Shown: positions 10,753-20,365 of the stretch, piece by piece
Position numbering within the stretch: the first letter of the stretch is position 1
How the letters are laid out: every line of letters begins with the position of its first letter
NCBI GenBank assembly: GCA_023362775.1
Contig: JALMGJ010000029.1
Coordinates: forward strand, 772,001 to 836,000
Length of the DNA: 64,000 bases
Origin: Charina bottae
Taxonomy: Eukaryota; Chordata; Lepidosauria; Squamata; Charinaidae
Direction: 5' to 3'
Made by a program: the position numbers and the translations under genes
The notes under the pieces: model-generated
What the model was told of the DNA's origin: nothing
Seen by the model: only the letters and a program-made list of their open reading frames with translations
Databases searched by the model: none

Positions 10753-10812
10753 CAATGTTTCTCAACCTTGCATATGCTAGCTGGGAAATTCTGGGAGTTG
10801 AAGTTGAAGAAC
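10753..10812. mobile_element. Degenerate hAT MITE, 'TTCTCAACC' family
   Basis: It starts CAATGTTTCTCAACCTTG and retains AATTCTGGGAGTTGAAGTTG. One arm is mostly lost. The CTCTAGAA beside it is also the TSD of the neighbouring 10537 element. Confidence 0.65.
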
Positions 10813-10819
10813 ATACCAT

Positions 10820-11816
10820 TCCAGATGAAAGGTGTTTTCTAAATAGAATAGCTATGAAATTCTGGGGAAGGGGCAATATTAAAACCTCCCCTTTCCCAAT
10901 TTAACAAATTCTGCAGTTGAAATGCAAGGCGAGATGGGTTGGATTAAGCATGAGAGGTGAAGATCAAAGGAGGGGAAGTGACATCACTTGAGTCATGACA
11001 TCATTGTGTGATGTTGTCATCATTGTGTGATGATGTCACGGAGTGTGTGGCTTCCTTGTGGCTTCTAACAAATGCCAGCGAGAGAGTCCCCAAACTGGTA
11101 GAATATGAATCAGGACTACAGGCATATTGTTACATTTTTGAGGAACCATGACATTTGCACCTCAGATGAAATACTGAAGAATTTTTAAAAATCAGATGCA
11201 TTTCCAACAAATATTCTCAATCAATGTTTAAATAATGCCTCATTGCCATGGTTATGCTAGATGAATGCTATGATAATTTCATTATGCAATCATCCTGTTC
11301 CTCACGATTTAATCCCAAAAACCCCAATGACAATTATACAGAATGCTGCAAGCTAAGTCTAGCAGAAATTTTATACAGATGGTGTCCAGGCCACGTCAAG
11401 CAAATGACTTATTTACCATCCAAGAGAATGACTAAATTCTGATTCCACAGACAGGTTTCCAAGACATGCAGCTTAATGGAGTTCACTAACTTAACTAATC
11501 TTCTGCTTCTGGGCTGTGCCAACAAGGGCCTGATTCCTGGTTACTTCTTTCACAAAAGGCAACAGGGAAGATGAGAAAGAAAGATAAGAAAGGAAAATAA
11601 ACAAGAACAAAGCAGGATGGGGTAATGAAATCTCAGCAGAAAAGTATTTGTGCACTGTCCAATCTAAGGAATGAAACATTTGGTGATCTCTCCTTTTGGA
11701 AAGACAGACCTTTCTACAGTACACGCTATTCATATTGTCTTGGACAAAATTGCTGAAGACCACACTGAACCTCTAAAGCAGAAGTGCCCGAGAAGATACT
11801 TTTTGAAAAAAACAAG
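10820..11816. other. Unassigned unique sequence
   Basis: No gene or repeat recognised, apart from a short direct repeat around 10990-11040 (ATTGTGTGATG twice). Confidence 0.35.
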
Positions 11817-11868
11817 CAAAACAGGTAACTGTCTGTGGCTTGAATCATGTCAACTGGATTTCTATTTT

Positions 11869-11917
11869 CTCATTAGAAACGTTTCACTCCTTATCCAAGG
11901 AGCTTCTTCAGTCTGAG
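11869..11917 (-). ncRNA. Hammerhead ribozyme-like motif, left arm
   Basis: Minus strand: stem I 5' arm CUCAGA, core CUGAAGA (11911-11905), stem II CUCCUU-GGAU-AAGGAG (six perfect pairs), core GAAA, CGUU cleavage region, then 3' arm UCUAAUGAG. Stem I pairs AGA/UCU, has an AAU internal loop, then CUC/GAG. The layout is type I with a 2-bp stem III, which in PLEs is thought to need dimerisation. Confidence 0.72.
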
Positions 11918-12199
11918 TAAAGTTAGTAAGGGAATCCTTAAATATGTTTCTAGGGTGGCTGTGTGACCTTGCACCTGGGGCTAGGTCATGGTTATTTTGA
12001 GATGTTTATTTCTAAGTCCCTTTATCATCTAAAGGAGGATGATAAAGGAGGATCCCTTTATCATCTAAAGGAGGAACATCTCCTTTAGATGATAAAGGGA
12101 CTTAGAAATAAACATCTCAAAATAACCATGACCTAGCCCCAGGTGCAAGGTCACACAGCCACCCTAGAAACATATTTAAGGATTCCCTTACTAACTTTA

Positions 12200-12248
12200 C
12201 TCAGACTGAAGAAGCTCCTTGGATAAGGAGTGAAACATTTCTACTGAG
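12200..12248 (+). ncRNA. Hammerhead ribozyme-like motif, right arm
   Basis: Plus-strand counterpart of the left-arm motif. CTCAGA (12200-12205), CTGAAGA (12206-12212), the same six-pair stem II, GAAA (12232-12235), CATT with predicted cleavage after 12239, and TCTACTGAG. All core bases are intact. The two motifs point away from the centre of the palindrome. Confidence 0.72.
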
Positions 12249-12339
12249 AAAATAGAAATCCAGTTGACATGATTCAAGCCACAGACTGTTCCACCTGGAT
12301 GACTGAGAACCTTCATCGACAAAACAGGTAACTGTGTGT

Positions 12340-12815
12340 CTATTTCACAAGGGGACCTCTGTGGCATGGCAAGGAACCAGGAAGGAAAGAAAATATGCTC
12401 CATAGGATTCCACATTACAGCAGAGAGAAGACAGCCATCATGGAGTGTTTCTCATGGCCAGGCCCACAGGAGAAGAAGAACCTGCCAAGCTGAACCACGT
12501 CAGATCACTCTTCTGCTGCAAAGCAATGGGCCACAGCAAAATAGCTGAAGAATTTTTACCCCCATTCACAGATTTGATCCCCCGGTGCATCTAAGTTTCC
12601 CCTGGTCATGAATGAACAAAACCACCCTCATTTTCTGGTGGGTGTCAAAGGAAGAGTTGTGTTGAATTAAATCCTTTGAGTGCAGCAATTCTGTGGTCAT
12701 GGAGAGATAGACCCAGTCCACCCACCAGAAGTCCTTCTAAGTGGTTGAAGATTGGGTGGCTATTTCTCCCCCCCTAACCTTTTCTGAAAAGTGAGGGAGA
12801 AGAGAAATGAAGGAA
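12340..12815. other. Unassigned unique sequence
   Basis: No repeat family or coding domain recognised. Confidence 0.35.
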
Positions 12816-12828
12816 GAGCCCTTGTAAA

Positions 12829-12864
12829 CCAAACAAATCTTTATTATAGTCATAGACTAGCATA
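12829..12864 (-). mobile_element. 36-bp ultra-truncated LINE tail insertion
   Basis: Contains AAACAAATCTTTATTATAG and ends ATAGACTAGCATA, the same sequence and same truncation point as 5524-5560. The flanks GCCCTTGTAAA (12818-12828) and GCGCTTGTAAA (12865-12875) form a TSD with one mismatch. Confidence 0.6.
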
Positions 12865-12939
12865 GCGCTTGTAAATGATGCTTTTCAAAACTCCATGTCG
12901 TTGGATGTTCCTTGAACAGGGTTTGGCGGCATCCCCAGG

Positions 12940-13130
12940 GTGGGTGTCAAAAGCTGCAAGGTGATGGGCATGGTGGTGTGATTGAAGCTCTGCCCCTTTT
13001 CTACTGGGGGCACCCCTGCAAGGCACTAAATCTTTATGAGGGATGGCAGATACAACTATGCTCAGCTTCACCTGCAGGTGATGCGCAAGTATGCCAGGAG
13101 GTGACACTCACATTCCCCTGGAAAACAGAA
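12940..13130. mobile_element. Fragment of 'AAGATGG' MITE family
   Basis: Shares GTGTGATTGAAGCTCTGCC with 7434-7452. The palindromic arms are poorly preserved. Confidence 0.3.
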
Positions 13131-13140
13131 AAGTGACGTA

Positions 13141-13245
13141 AGTATCTAATTTATTTATTTTTATTTATTTATTATTTACATTTGTATTACCGCCCATCTC
13201 CCCCAGCCGGGGGACTCTGGGCAGTTCACAATAAATATAATAATG
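13141..13245 (-). mobile_element. L2/CR1-type LINE 3' tail
   Basis: On the minus strand it reads TGAACTGCCCAGAGTCCC, then GGGGGAGATGGGCGGTAATA and an ATAAATAAAT tail. This is the recurrent tail also seen at 17668, 21722, 22330 and 28810. Confidence 0.7.
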
Positions 13246-13249
13246 TAAT

Positions 13250-14520
13250 AACAATGCTGGTAATGTTGCAGATTTCAAAGGAAAAAATGTTTTGGGAAGA
13301 AAATCCTATGGGATAGAAGATATTGGGGGTCTTCTGCTGGTGGACTAAAAGAGATGCCTGGAAAACCTCAGTGTTCCTTAGCTTTCCTGTCTCCAGCTTT
13401 TATCCACAGTTCCCCTCCCCAAGTTCCCAGAATTATTTGTTACTAGGGCTACTGGATCTGGGCTGCAAAAATATACACAGCCACTAGGTGGCAGCAAAGC
13501 ATTAGTTTTCTGTGTCCCTTTGGCACCCTCTGGTGGTGGTTGGGATTGTTGCAGCCCTGATCTGGTAGTGAGGAAATGCAGCAGGGGCAGGGGGCGGGGA
13601 CGGCAGGAAATGCACCTTTGCTTGGTAAATATCTGCCAGTGGTGGAACAGAGGGACTGCAAGACAGAGAGACCACACAGGAAGAACGCCAGACCTCTCCT
13701 CCCATCTGGAACGGCTCAGTGTCCTCTGCAAGGGGAGATCTGAACCCGTCAGTCAGTGAAACGTGCTTTCAATTTGGGTTGATTATTTTCATATTACAAC
13801 ATTATAGAGTCCCTTTTAAAAAACGATTCAGGGCAAGCAGCCCACCCCGGGGCTGCAGAACGACAGCAAGAGGAGCAAGGAAGAGCTTGGCCTGAAGACG
13901 CTTCTCTCCTCCGCACCACGAAAAGGCAGGGAAGCCACCTGGGAATGGGAACCAGCAAACAAAGGCTGGTGCTGCCCGGCCTTTGAAGGAGCCAGAGCAT
14001 CAGTCTCATCTTTTCTAGAAAGGTCACTGACGGGACCTAAAGCAATAAACGCCACCCTTTTTCTCACAGCAAACCCACGGGAATGTCAGAGGTAGCAATT
14101 CAGAATTAATTGTCTGTTCCAAGTTGCCAGTGCTGAGACACCAGATGTGAGTGTCAGGCTCTCAAGGAGACTGGAGGACAATGCAACCCAGCCCAGCAAC
14201 GGAAAGGTGCCCCCACAAAGGACTTGGGGAGGGCCGAGGGAGTGGCCTTGATGCCGCAACCAAGGCAAGGGTCAGAGGAGCGGGGTTGGAGCCCAGTCAA
14301 GAGAGTAACTTGAGGAAACGTCTCCGGCAAGCCCCTCCCTCGTTCACACAAACTGAAGGGAGGGGGACACACATTCCACTTGCAAGATTCTGTCACTGTA
14401 GTGGTTACAATAAAAGTAGTCCTGGCCCCTGGCCCCAGGAGTGGGGGCATTTGGAGGCCTTCCTGAAACCCACAAAGAGGGCACAAGGGCTGTCCCTCTT
14501 TCCCATCACATGCCCTCTAT
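13250..14520. other. Unassigned unique sequence
   Basis: Moderately GC-rich, with many overlapping short frames on both strands (for example 13378-13731 minus and 14151-14522 plus). None shows a domain, and overlapping open frames on both strands argue against coding. Confidence 0.4.
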
Positions 14521-14528
14521 AATTAGAG

Positions 14529-14664
14529 CAGTGTTTCTCAACCTTGGCCACTTTAAGATGTATGGACTTCAGCTCCCAGAATTCCCCAGCCAGCATATGC
14601 TGGCTGGGGAATTCTGGGAGCTGAAGTCCATACATCTTAAAGTGGCCAAGGTTGAGAAACACTG
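14529..14664. mobile_element. hAT MITE, 'TTCTCAACC' family, 136 bp
   Basis: A near-perfect palindrome from CAGTGTTTCTCAACCTTGGC to its complement ending AGAAACACTG. It meets centrally at CCAGCATATGCTGG. TSD AATTAGAG (14521-14528) versus GATTAGAG (14665-14672), one mismatch. Confidence 0.9.
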
Positions 14665-14679
14665 GATTAGAGACTAGGG

Positions 14680-15035
14680 TTAACTGACCCGGGTGCCAAA
14701 AATCTGGATGACCACCTGAGGCCCTATGTGTTCTGTATATCTAATGACCACCCAGATTTTGCAGCCCCCGTCTAGTCACCCGCTCTTAGCACTGAAGGTG
14801 GAGGCTCCATTTAGCTATCCTAGGGCCCGGTTCATGACTTTGTGTCCTGCAAACCCTGGTGTGCTTCACAACCATCTAACACCTGTCCAGAGAGCAGGAG
14901 CAGGTGCTTGCCCTCCCATCTTTCAAAAGAAAACTTTGGAGCCAGCAGCAGTCACCACCTGCCATAGGAATGAGTTTGGTCCCTTTTCACCACTCTGCAC
15001 GCATCAGCCTCCCGTTTCCTAGGGTAAGCTAGAAT
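14680..15035. other. Unassigned unique sequence
   Basis: No gene or repeat recognised. Confidence 0.35.
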
Positions 15036-15039
15036 TCAA

Positions 15040-15830
15040 GGGTTAAAAACCGGGCCCAAGTGGGTGGCACTTGGAAAGTGAAGCAAAGTTCAGCTTGTAT
15101 TGGATACCACAGGGAAATCTTCACTGGAGGGGGAAGAAGTGTCAGAGTTCAGTCTGACTCTGACTCTGAACAAGGGGAGAACGAAACTTATGCTGAGCAG
15201 GGTCAGGAAAACGAAACTTATCCGGAGCAGGAAACCAAAACTGAGCACGACTCAGCAGAGTGGGAGAATCCTGAGCAAATGATTGGTCTGGAATCGGGAG
15301 CAGGTTCAAAGCCACCAATCAGCGCAAGGGAGAGGCGAGCTGAAAAGCGCGCCAAGCAAAAAGAAGCCTGATTGGTCCCAGAGGAGAAATGGCGTGGAGA
15401 GAACAGGATAAAAAGACGCCAGCGCAAGGACCCAGTCGCCGGAGACAAACGTTCCACTGAGCTAACAGCTTCTTTCGGAGAAGTCGAGCTGGAACCATCT
15501 TCAGAAGCCTGCCCTGCAGACATCGCAGAACCAGAGGCAGTGCCTTTCACCATTTCAGAATTGAGTCCAGCTTCCTTAGAGACTCACCCTGCCTCCTTGC
15601 CATGAGAAGCTGAATCTTGCCTCACCGTCTTGCCACGTGCTCCAGTTCAGTTTCGCCTCGCCCAGTCAGCCAAGCCTTGTCCTGTCGCTCTAGCAGAACC
15701 TTGCCTTGACTCAAGTCAAGAGGTTACACAATTATTACATTCATTTCCTGTGTAGGCCTCTATCCTGTATATATCCTGCATTGACCGTGTTCTTAAACTA
15801 AAAATAAAGAATGAAACTTGCCTCTCTAAT
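15040..15830 (+). mobile_element. Solo LTR-like block, possibly Gypsy or ERV
   Basis: A GGATAAAAAGACGCC box (about 15406-15420) resembles a TATA box with a downstream start region. AATAAAG follows at about 15803, near the right end. Between them are CT-rich repeats such as AGCCTTGTCCTG, typical of sauropsid Gypsy LTR R-U5 regions. The frames 15060-15371 and 15372-15605 read through it. Exact ends and TSD were not found, so the class is uncertain. Confidence 0.4.
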
Positions 15831-15886
15831 GTGAAGTGGCCCGAATTTAAAATAATTTTTTCAATAAATTGTGATCTCCCAGGGAA

Positions 15887-15947
15887 CCCCTAATGACCTG
15901 TCGCGGAACCCTAGCGTTCCACGGAACCCTGGTTGAGAAACCCTGGA
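15887..15947. mobile_element. hAT transposon end fragment
   Basis: GTTCCACGGAACCCTGG followed by TTGAGAAACCCTGG is a typical hAT terminal segment. A single end is preserved. Confidence 0.45.
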
Positions 15948-15954
15948 CTAGTGG

Positions 15955-16705
15955 AAGAAGAGTGTCTTAACAGACTGAGAGTTCTTAAAATAATGTTCAA
16001 TTCTGAATAACTATGTTTTCAAAATGGTGGATTAAAAATTCAGCCACCAGATGCCCTCTAGCGAGGGTTATTTTTCTTCAAATGGAAGGGTGTTCTATCG
16101 CATTGTACTGGCTCATGGAATCCATGTTTCTTAAAGCTATTTTCTCACAAAAATCTTTCGGCTCATCTCTGGACTGCTTCTACGATGGTTTTTCCAGAAG
16201 AAACCACTATTTCCGCACAATGCCAAGCACACTACATGAAATACACTTTGTGTACTTTGGACGATTAGTGTTCCTTGCGGAATGCCATTGAGGGAATGTG
16301 CCTACTGTATTACTTGTATAAAAACTCTTTTTATTGCTTATACAACTGGCTTCATGTGCCTCTCATGCTACTTTGACATGGAAAATGCACAAAAACTATA
16401 GGCCCTAAAATAAACAGCTTCTAAAAACTCAAATGCCCCCCTAAAATCTAGGAAAAATCCAGCCCTTCCAGTAACATTTGTGCATTTTGCATTATCACTC
16501 CTCATTAAGGGCTTTCAGCAGGCCAAAGTGAAGTGTAGTCATCTGCCAGGAAAAGATGTTCCAGTGCTATGTCAAAAAAATTTTCACTGAAGCAAAGATG
16601 GGGGGACTCAAAATGTGAAGCACATGATCTTCCTTATTGAAGACCATTCACTTTGGCAGTGAGAATCTAACATGAATTCTTTGTCTTAAATCAGGTCTTG
16701 TCTTC
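15955..16705. other. Unassigned unique sequence
   Basis: No gene or repeat recognised; the frame 16013-16291 has no domain that I recognise. Confidence 0.35.
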
Positions 16706-16711
16706 CATTTA

Positions 16712-16866
16712 GGGGGGTCTACAGGATATGGTCCAGAAATTCAAGATGGTGCCCACCATGGTGCACTTGAAGCTCCACCCATTTTTTATGTGTGATGCGG
16801 AGCTTTGAGTGCACCATAGCAGCTGCCATCTTGAATTTTTGGACCACACCTTGCAGACCCTCCTGC
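16712..16866. mobile_element. Palindromic MITE, 'AAGATGG' family
   Basis: Best-preserved copy: the outer left end GGGGGGTCTACAGG mirrors CAGACCCTCCTG. Inner arms are AAATTCAAGATGGTGCC and its partner GCTGCCATCTTGAATTTTT. The centre carries GAAGCTCCACCCATTTTTTA. No ORF. Confidence 0.6.
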
Positions 16867-16869
16867 TTT

Positions 16870-17485
16870 CATTGGCTCAGGGCTGCACCAGATGTTGTAT
16901 GGCATCCAAAAGCCAGCTTCCAAGTGTGGGTATGGTCAAAGCCAAATTGGAGAGGAGACTTCAAGAATATTAGGGGTACAAATATTTGCCTTATGTCTGT
17001 GCAAGGGTTGAGGTGCCCATTCATCTCTTAAACCACCACCACCCCCAAACCTCCCAAAAGGGATGCAAAGTTTGGCTCCATTGACTCAGGTTGGGAAGTG
17101 CTGGCAGCCCACAATTTTTGCAACCCTGTATTAAATCAATACCCTCAGAATACCTTTGTGGGTTGGTCAAAGACTGGATAGGAAGTTTCCTAAATTCTTC
17201 TAATTTGACCCACAGCTGATTTCATTTGTTATTTCTGGAATCTAGTCACACTTTTCTTCTCACACACACCCCTGAATATTGACCAAAGATTTGAAAAAAG
17301 ATGCCTGAGTAATAGAAACAGGTGATCAAAGAACAAATGGTATATGACATTGTTATACTTCTCAGCACTATTGGCTCTGCTCTGTATGCTATAAATCAGT
17401 GGTTTTCAACCATTCTAGCACTAGGAAACTTTTCCCACATCTGCATTTTTTTTTAAAAAAAGAATAATTGCACTTTGAGGTTTTC
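16870..17485. other. Unassigned unique sequence
   Basis: Nothing recognised. Confidence 0.35.
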
Positions 17486-17497
17486 TACAGCGTAGAC

Positions 17498-17631
17498 CAG
17501 TGTTTCTCTACCTTGGCGACTTTAAGATGGGTGGACTTCAGCTCCAAGAACTCCCCAGCCAGCATGTTGACTGGGGAATTCTGGGAGTTGAAGTCCACAC
17601 ATCTTAAAGTTGCCAAGGTTGAGAAACACTG
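17498..17631. mobile_element. hAT MITE, 'TTCTCAACC' family, 134 bp
   Basis: Starts CAGTGTTTCTCTACCTTGG and ends GAGAAACACTG, with mirrored GTGGACTTCAGCTCC/GAGTTGAAGTCCAC arms. TSD GCGTAGAC (17490-17497) versus GCATAGAC (17632-17639). Confidence 0.9.
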
Positions 17632-17667
17632 GCATAGACTCTCTTGAAGACCACTCGGAAGCTGCAG

Positions 17668-17745
17668 GTTTATTTATTTATTTATTATTTGGATTTATCC
17701 CCGCCCATCTCTACCATGGTAGACTCTGGGCGGTTATCTAAGGGA
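17668..17745 (-). mobile_element. L2/CR1-type LINE 3' tail
   Basis: Antisense tail: TTTATTTATTTATT, then GGATTTATCCCCGCCCATC and AGACTCTGGGCGG. Confidence 0.65.
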
Positions 17746-17849
17746 CCACCTATCTCCAGAACTTCTGCCCATCCCACATATTCTGGCAGAGTCAGCATGC
17801 TCTGGGTCCCATCAATTAAATAATGTCATCTGGTGGTCCCAGGAAATTA

Positions 17850-18022
17850 TGTTGGAATTATCAGGGGTCAACTCAGCATTGTCTCATAACCATAAGGGGG
17901 TCCTTCTAGTAAACGCATCTCTATTGTGCTTGTGGGATGTCACATGGGTCACCTGATTTCCACTTCCTTTCTGCTGCTTGAGTTTGGATCAACAATCTCC
18001 ATTACTCTTTGGGCACACCTGT
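17850..18022 (+). repeat. Inverted partial copia LTR
   Basis: From TGTTGGAATTATCAGGGGTC through CATTACTCTTTGGGCACACC it matches the first ~173 bp of the solo LTR at 57452. Its orientation is opposite to the adjacent copia body. Confidence 0.85.
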
Positions 18023-18968
18023 AAGCATGAAACATATTTATTTCCACCTACTGATGCTTGAAGAGGTCCACACAAATCAGTGTGGATAAGTTCGAGTGGC
18101 TTAGTTGCCCGCCTTTCCCTTTGTTTGGGTATGGCTGGTCTTGTTGCCTTTCCTTTGATGCATATCACACATTTTGATTGGCATTTATCATGGTTGCTTA
18201 TTTCAAAATCTCTTACCATGCCTTCAGTTTTCATTCTTAAAATTGCGTTAAAATCACGGTGCACAGAATGCCTATGCCAGGTGGTGGCACTTTTGTGCTC
18301 CTTTTGCTGCCGATAGGCGAGGCTGACATCTGGTGGCGGTTGTTCGCAGTGCACCTGGTAAACACCATCTTTTTGAAAACCTGTAACATAAATCTTTTCT
18401 CCACTGGTGACTTTACATTGCCCATTAGCATTAAAAATTACATTAAAACCTTTGTTATTCAATGTTGAGTCACTCAGTAAATTGGCCTCTAAGTCCGGTA
18501 CATAAAAGACATCTGTTGCCATAAGATCTTTGTGTTCACTTCCACTGATGCATCGCAATGGCACACTTCCTTTTCCTTGAATCAAAATTGAATTGCCATC
18601 TGCTAGTGTTATGCTTCCTTCTGGTTTTTCACTTAGCTCAAAAAAAAGTCACTTTTATTCCCACATAGATGCCTGCTGGCCCCCGAATCGATTACCCATC
18701 GTCTGGGGCATTTTTTGGTATCAGCTTTAAGAACAGTATCAGCTTTATAAACAGCATGTAAAGCTTTTTCACTTTTAAAAGATTTTCCCTTGGAAAAATC
18801 CTTCTTGTCCCTGCTTCTGAAAAACTTGGCAAAATGTCCTGGTTTCTTGCAAGCAGTACAAACAATGGCCTTTTTGGGCTTTTGATGAGTCACTAATGGC
18901 TCTAGCTCATGTTTACCCTTCGTTGCTAGATAACCAATGTCTCTGCTAGGCAATCTATTGTTATACAA
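18023..18968 (-). pseudogene. copia gag C-end, protease and partial integrase, broken
   Basis: Two minus frames (18968-18633 and 18585-17989) together show the end of gag with a zinc knuckle (CTACKKPGHFAKFF, whose last cysteine is replaced by F), the aspartic protease motif DSGA, and the pre-integrase zinc-binding region (CVICIKGKATRPAIPK). The integrase begins with LELIHTDLCGPL, which holds the first catalytic aspartate. The frame then runs into inverted LTR sequence a few residues after GGNKY. The frame break at about 18600-18635 and the loss of the rest of pol make it nonfunctional. The plus-strand element at 29377 is a divergent relative with the same layout. Confidence 0.85.
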
Positions 18969-19020
18969 ATTCTCTTACCTCTGACATTCCGATCTAATTG
19001 CTCCCAGAAGGTGAGAAAAA

Positions 19021-19537
19021 TTATTCCCTTCTAAATTCAAACCAGCAATGAAAGGGAAAAAATCTATTTGGTGACATGCTTAGCAAAAAAGACATCTTAA
19101 GTTTTTCATTCATGAGATTCTCAACTGTGCTCAGCTGATCAAAGATTCCCTGCATTCTGATCAGGTGGTCATTTACATTTCCACTGTCTTCCAATTTACA
19201 TGCATGTAGTTCTTGCAACTAAGAAATCACTTTCTGATCATCAGCTTCTGAATATAGGGTGCATAAATTCTCAATCATTTCCTTAGCAGTAGAAATATTT
19301 TTAATCTCTTTTCATCTGTGATCTGGAAGAGATCTAGCAACGAGAATTTTAGCTTTCTTATCCTTTTTTCCCCATTGTTTACTGGCTTCCTCCCCATCCT
19401 CTGTTTTTGGTTCTGGTGAATCCAGAGCATCGAAACAATCTTCAAAATCTAGCTGCATCCTGAATCTGAATAGCCATGCTGAGTAATTATCTTCAGTCAA
19501 TTTTGGTACGGGAGGGATCCCCCTCCTCTTTCTCCAT
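19021..19537 (-). pseudogene. copia gag, frameshifted
   Basis: A minus ATG at 19537-19535 starts MEKEEG. A shift is then needed to enter the gag frame containing LTEDNYSAWLFRFRMQL, a typical copia gag N-domain motif. A second break separates this from 19218-19021, which contains HLIRMQGIFDQLSTVENLM and KMSFLLSMSP. The homologous stretch in the plus element (from 29404) is LLRMQSIFDRLNSLQNVMSE. A nested hAT lies just upstream of the ATG. Confidence 0.8.
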
Positions 19538-19546
19538 TGTTTAGAG

Positions 19547-19815
19547 CAGGGGTGGGGAACCTTTTTTCTGCCAAGGGCCATTTGTATATTTATAACCAGG
19601 GACCTGTGGGGTGGGGGGTGGGGTTTCTGGGATTTCCGCAGACCGGGGGCCAGAGTTTGCGGGCAGGAGCCAATCACAAGCACTGGGGGGTGGGGTTTGC
19701 AGGTGGGAGCCAATTGCGTGGAAGGGGTGGGGTTTGCAGGCAGGAGCCCCACGGGCCTTAGGCGGGAGCCCCACGGGCCTTATACGGCCCACGGGCCTGA
19801 CGTTGCCCACCCCTG
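19547..19815. mobile_element. Nonautonomous hAT element nested in copia, 269 bp
   Basis: Starts CAGGGGTGGGGAACCTTTTT and ends CCCACCCCTG. The perfect 8-bp TSD is GTTTAGAG (19539-19546 and 19816-19823). The interior has tandem units with GGGTTTGC(G/A)GG and GAGCCAAT, shared with the array at 28261-28448. It sits directly 5' of the copia gag start, so it is younger than the copia insertion. Confidence 0.92.
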
Positions 19816-19919
19816 GTTTAGAGAGAGGAGAAAAAAATTCTGAACTTAGCTTTTTAAATGTGCAAAGCAGCTTCCCTTTTTGTGGCTGTGAGGCCGACTG
19901 GTCTTGTACTGGTCTTGTA

Positions 19920-19934
19920 CTGGGCCCGTAACCC
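19920..19934 (-). promoter_or_regulatory. copia primer-binding site matching initiator tRNA-Met anticodon arm
   Basis: The plus-strand text CTGGGCCCGTAACCC differs by one base from the anticodon-arm segment of eukaryotic initiator tRNA-Met (CTGGGCCCATAACCC). It lies one base inside the 5' LTR. On the element's sense strand it is therefore complementary to the internal tRNA region, as in Drosophila copia, which primes from a half tRNA. Confidence 0.7.
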
Positions 19935-19935
19935 T

Positions 19936-20363
19936 TGATGGAGTCTTGAAGGATAATAAAAGAACTCCCAGCAGCTAACAACAATCTTGCAGAGTAGAAG
20001 CATGAACCAGCAGGGAACTTGCACTTTAAGCTTAATTGCATTCAGAAATAAATTCAGTCTTCACACATTAGTTAGATGAAGAAAAATAGAGATAGCTTAC
20101 ATTTATTCAGTAGATCTGGATACGAGTAGATTCATAGTAGTTCTGCATGCAAGCGAGATGGAATGGACAAGAGCTGCATGGTGCAGCCCTCCTGTTCGCA
20201 AGTGTGCCCAAAGTGTAATGGAGGTTTGAACCAAGGAGGAGGAGGAAGAGGAAATCAGGTGACTCAGGTAACATCCCACAAGCACAATAGAGATGCGCTT
20301 ACTAGAAAGACCCCCTATTATGCTTATGAGACAATGCTGAGTTGACTCCTGATAATCCCAACA
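19936..20363 (-). repeat. copia 5' LTR, 428 bp
   Basis: Minus-strand LTR from TGTTGGGATTATC to GACTCCATCA. Its length equals that of the solo LTR at 57452-57879, and the two align throughout with substitutions. Confidence 0.88.
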
Positions 20364-20365
20364 CT

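Larger units (their letters stand above)
11833..12319. mobile_element. Palindromic Penelope-like terminal-repeat unit
   Basis: Two long arms are inverted copies: about 11833-12035 and about 12078-12285. They are near identical, for example AACATCTCAAAATAACCATG versus its complement. A centre made of smaller inverted repeats (TTATCATCTAAAGGAGG) separates them. The unit is bounded by a 16-bp direct repeat, CAAAACAGGTAACTGT (11817-11832 and 12320-12335), consistent with a TSD. The right arm extends into CCACCTGGATGACTGAGAA, a familiar PLE 3'-end motif. Each arm contains a hammerhead core. No protein is encoded. Confidence 0.75.
17850..20363 (-). mobile_element. Rearranged Ty1/copia element, minus strand
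   Basis: Minus-strand order: 5' LTR (20363-19936), a PBS, a gag leader with a nested hAT, gag, protease and the start of integrase. At about 18023 the sequence switches to the first ~173 bp of the same LTR in the opposite orientation (17850-18022). RT, RNase H and a proper 3' LTR are absent. The two outer edges are both LTR termini (TGTTGG type) but lack matching 5-bp duplications (AATTA versus CTGTG), so the insertion was rearranged. Confidence 0.85.

Noticed and set aside
13378..13731. Overlapping frames 13378-13731, 13449-13661, 13502-13705 and 13520-13759
   Set aside because: Open on several frames and both strands at once, no domain, no start context; chance in GC-rich DNA.
15060..15605. 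Two acidic frames (SDSEQGENE..., ELTASFGEVELEP...) as a host gene
   Set aside because: They lie in a block with LTR-like TATA and AATAAA signals, change frame in the middle, and show no domain.
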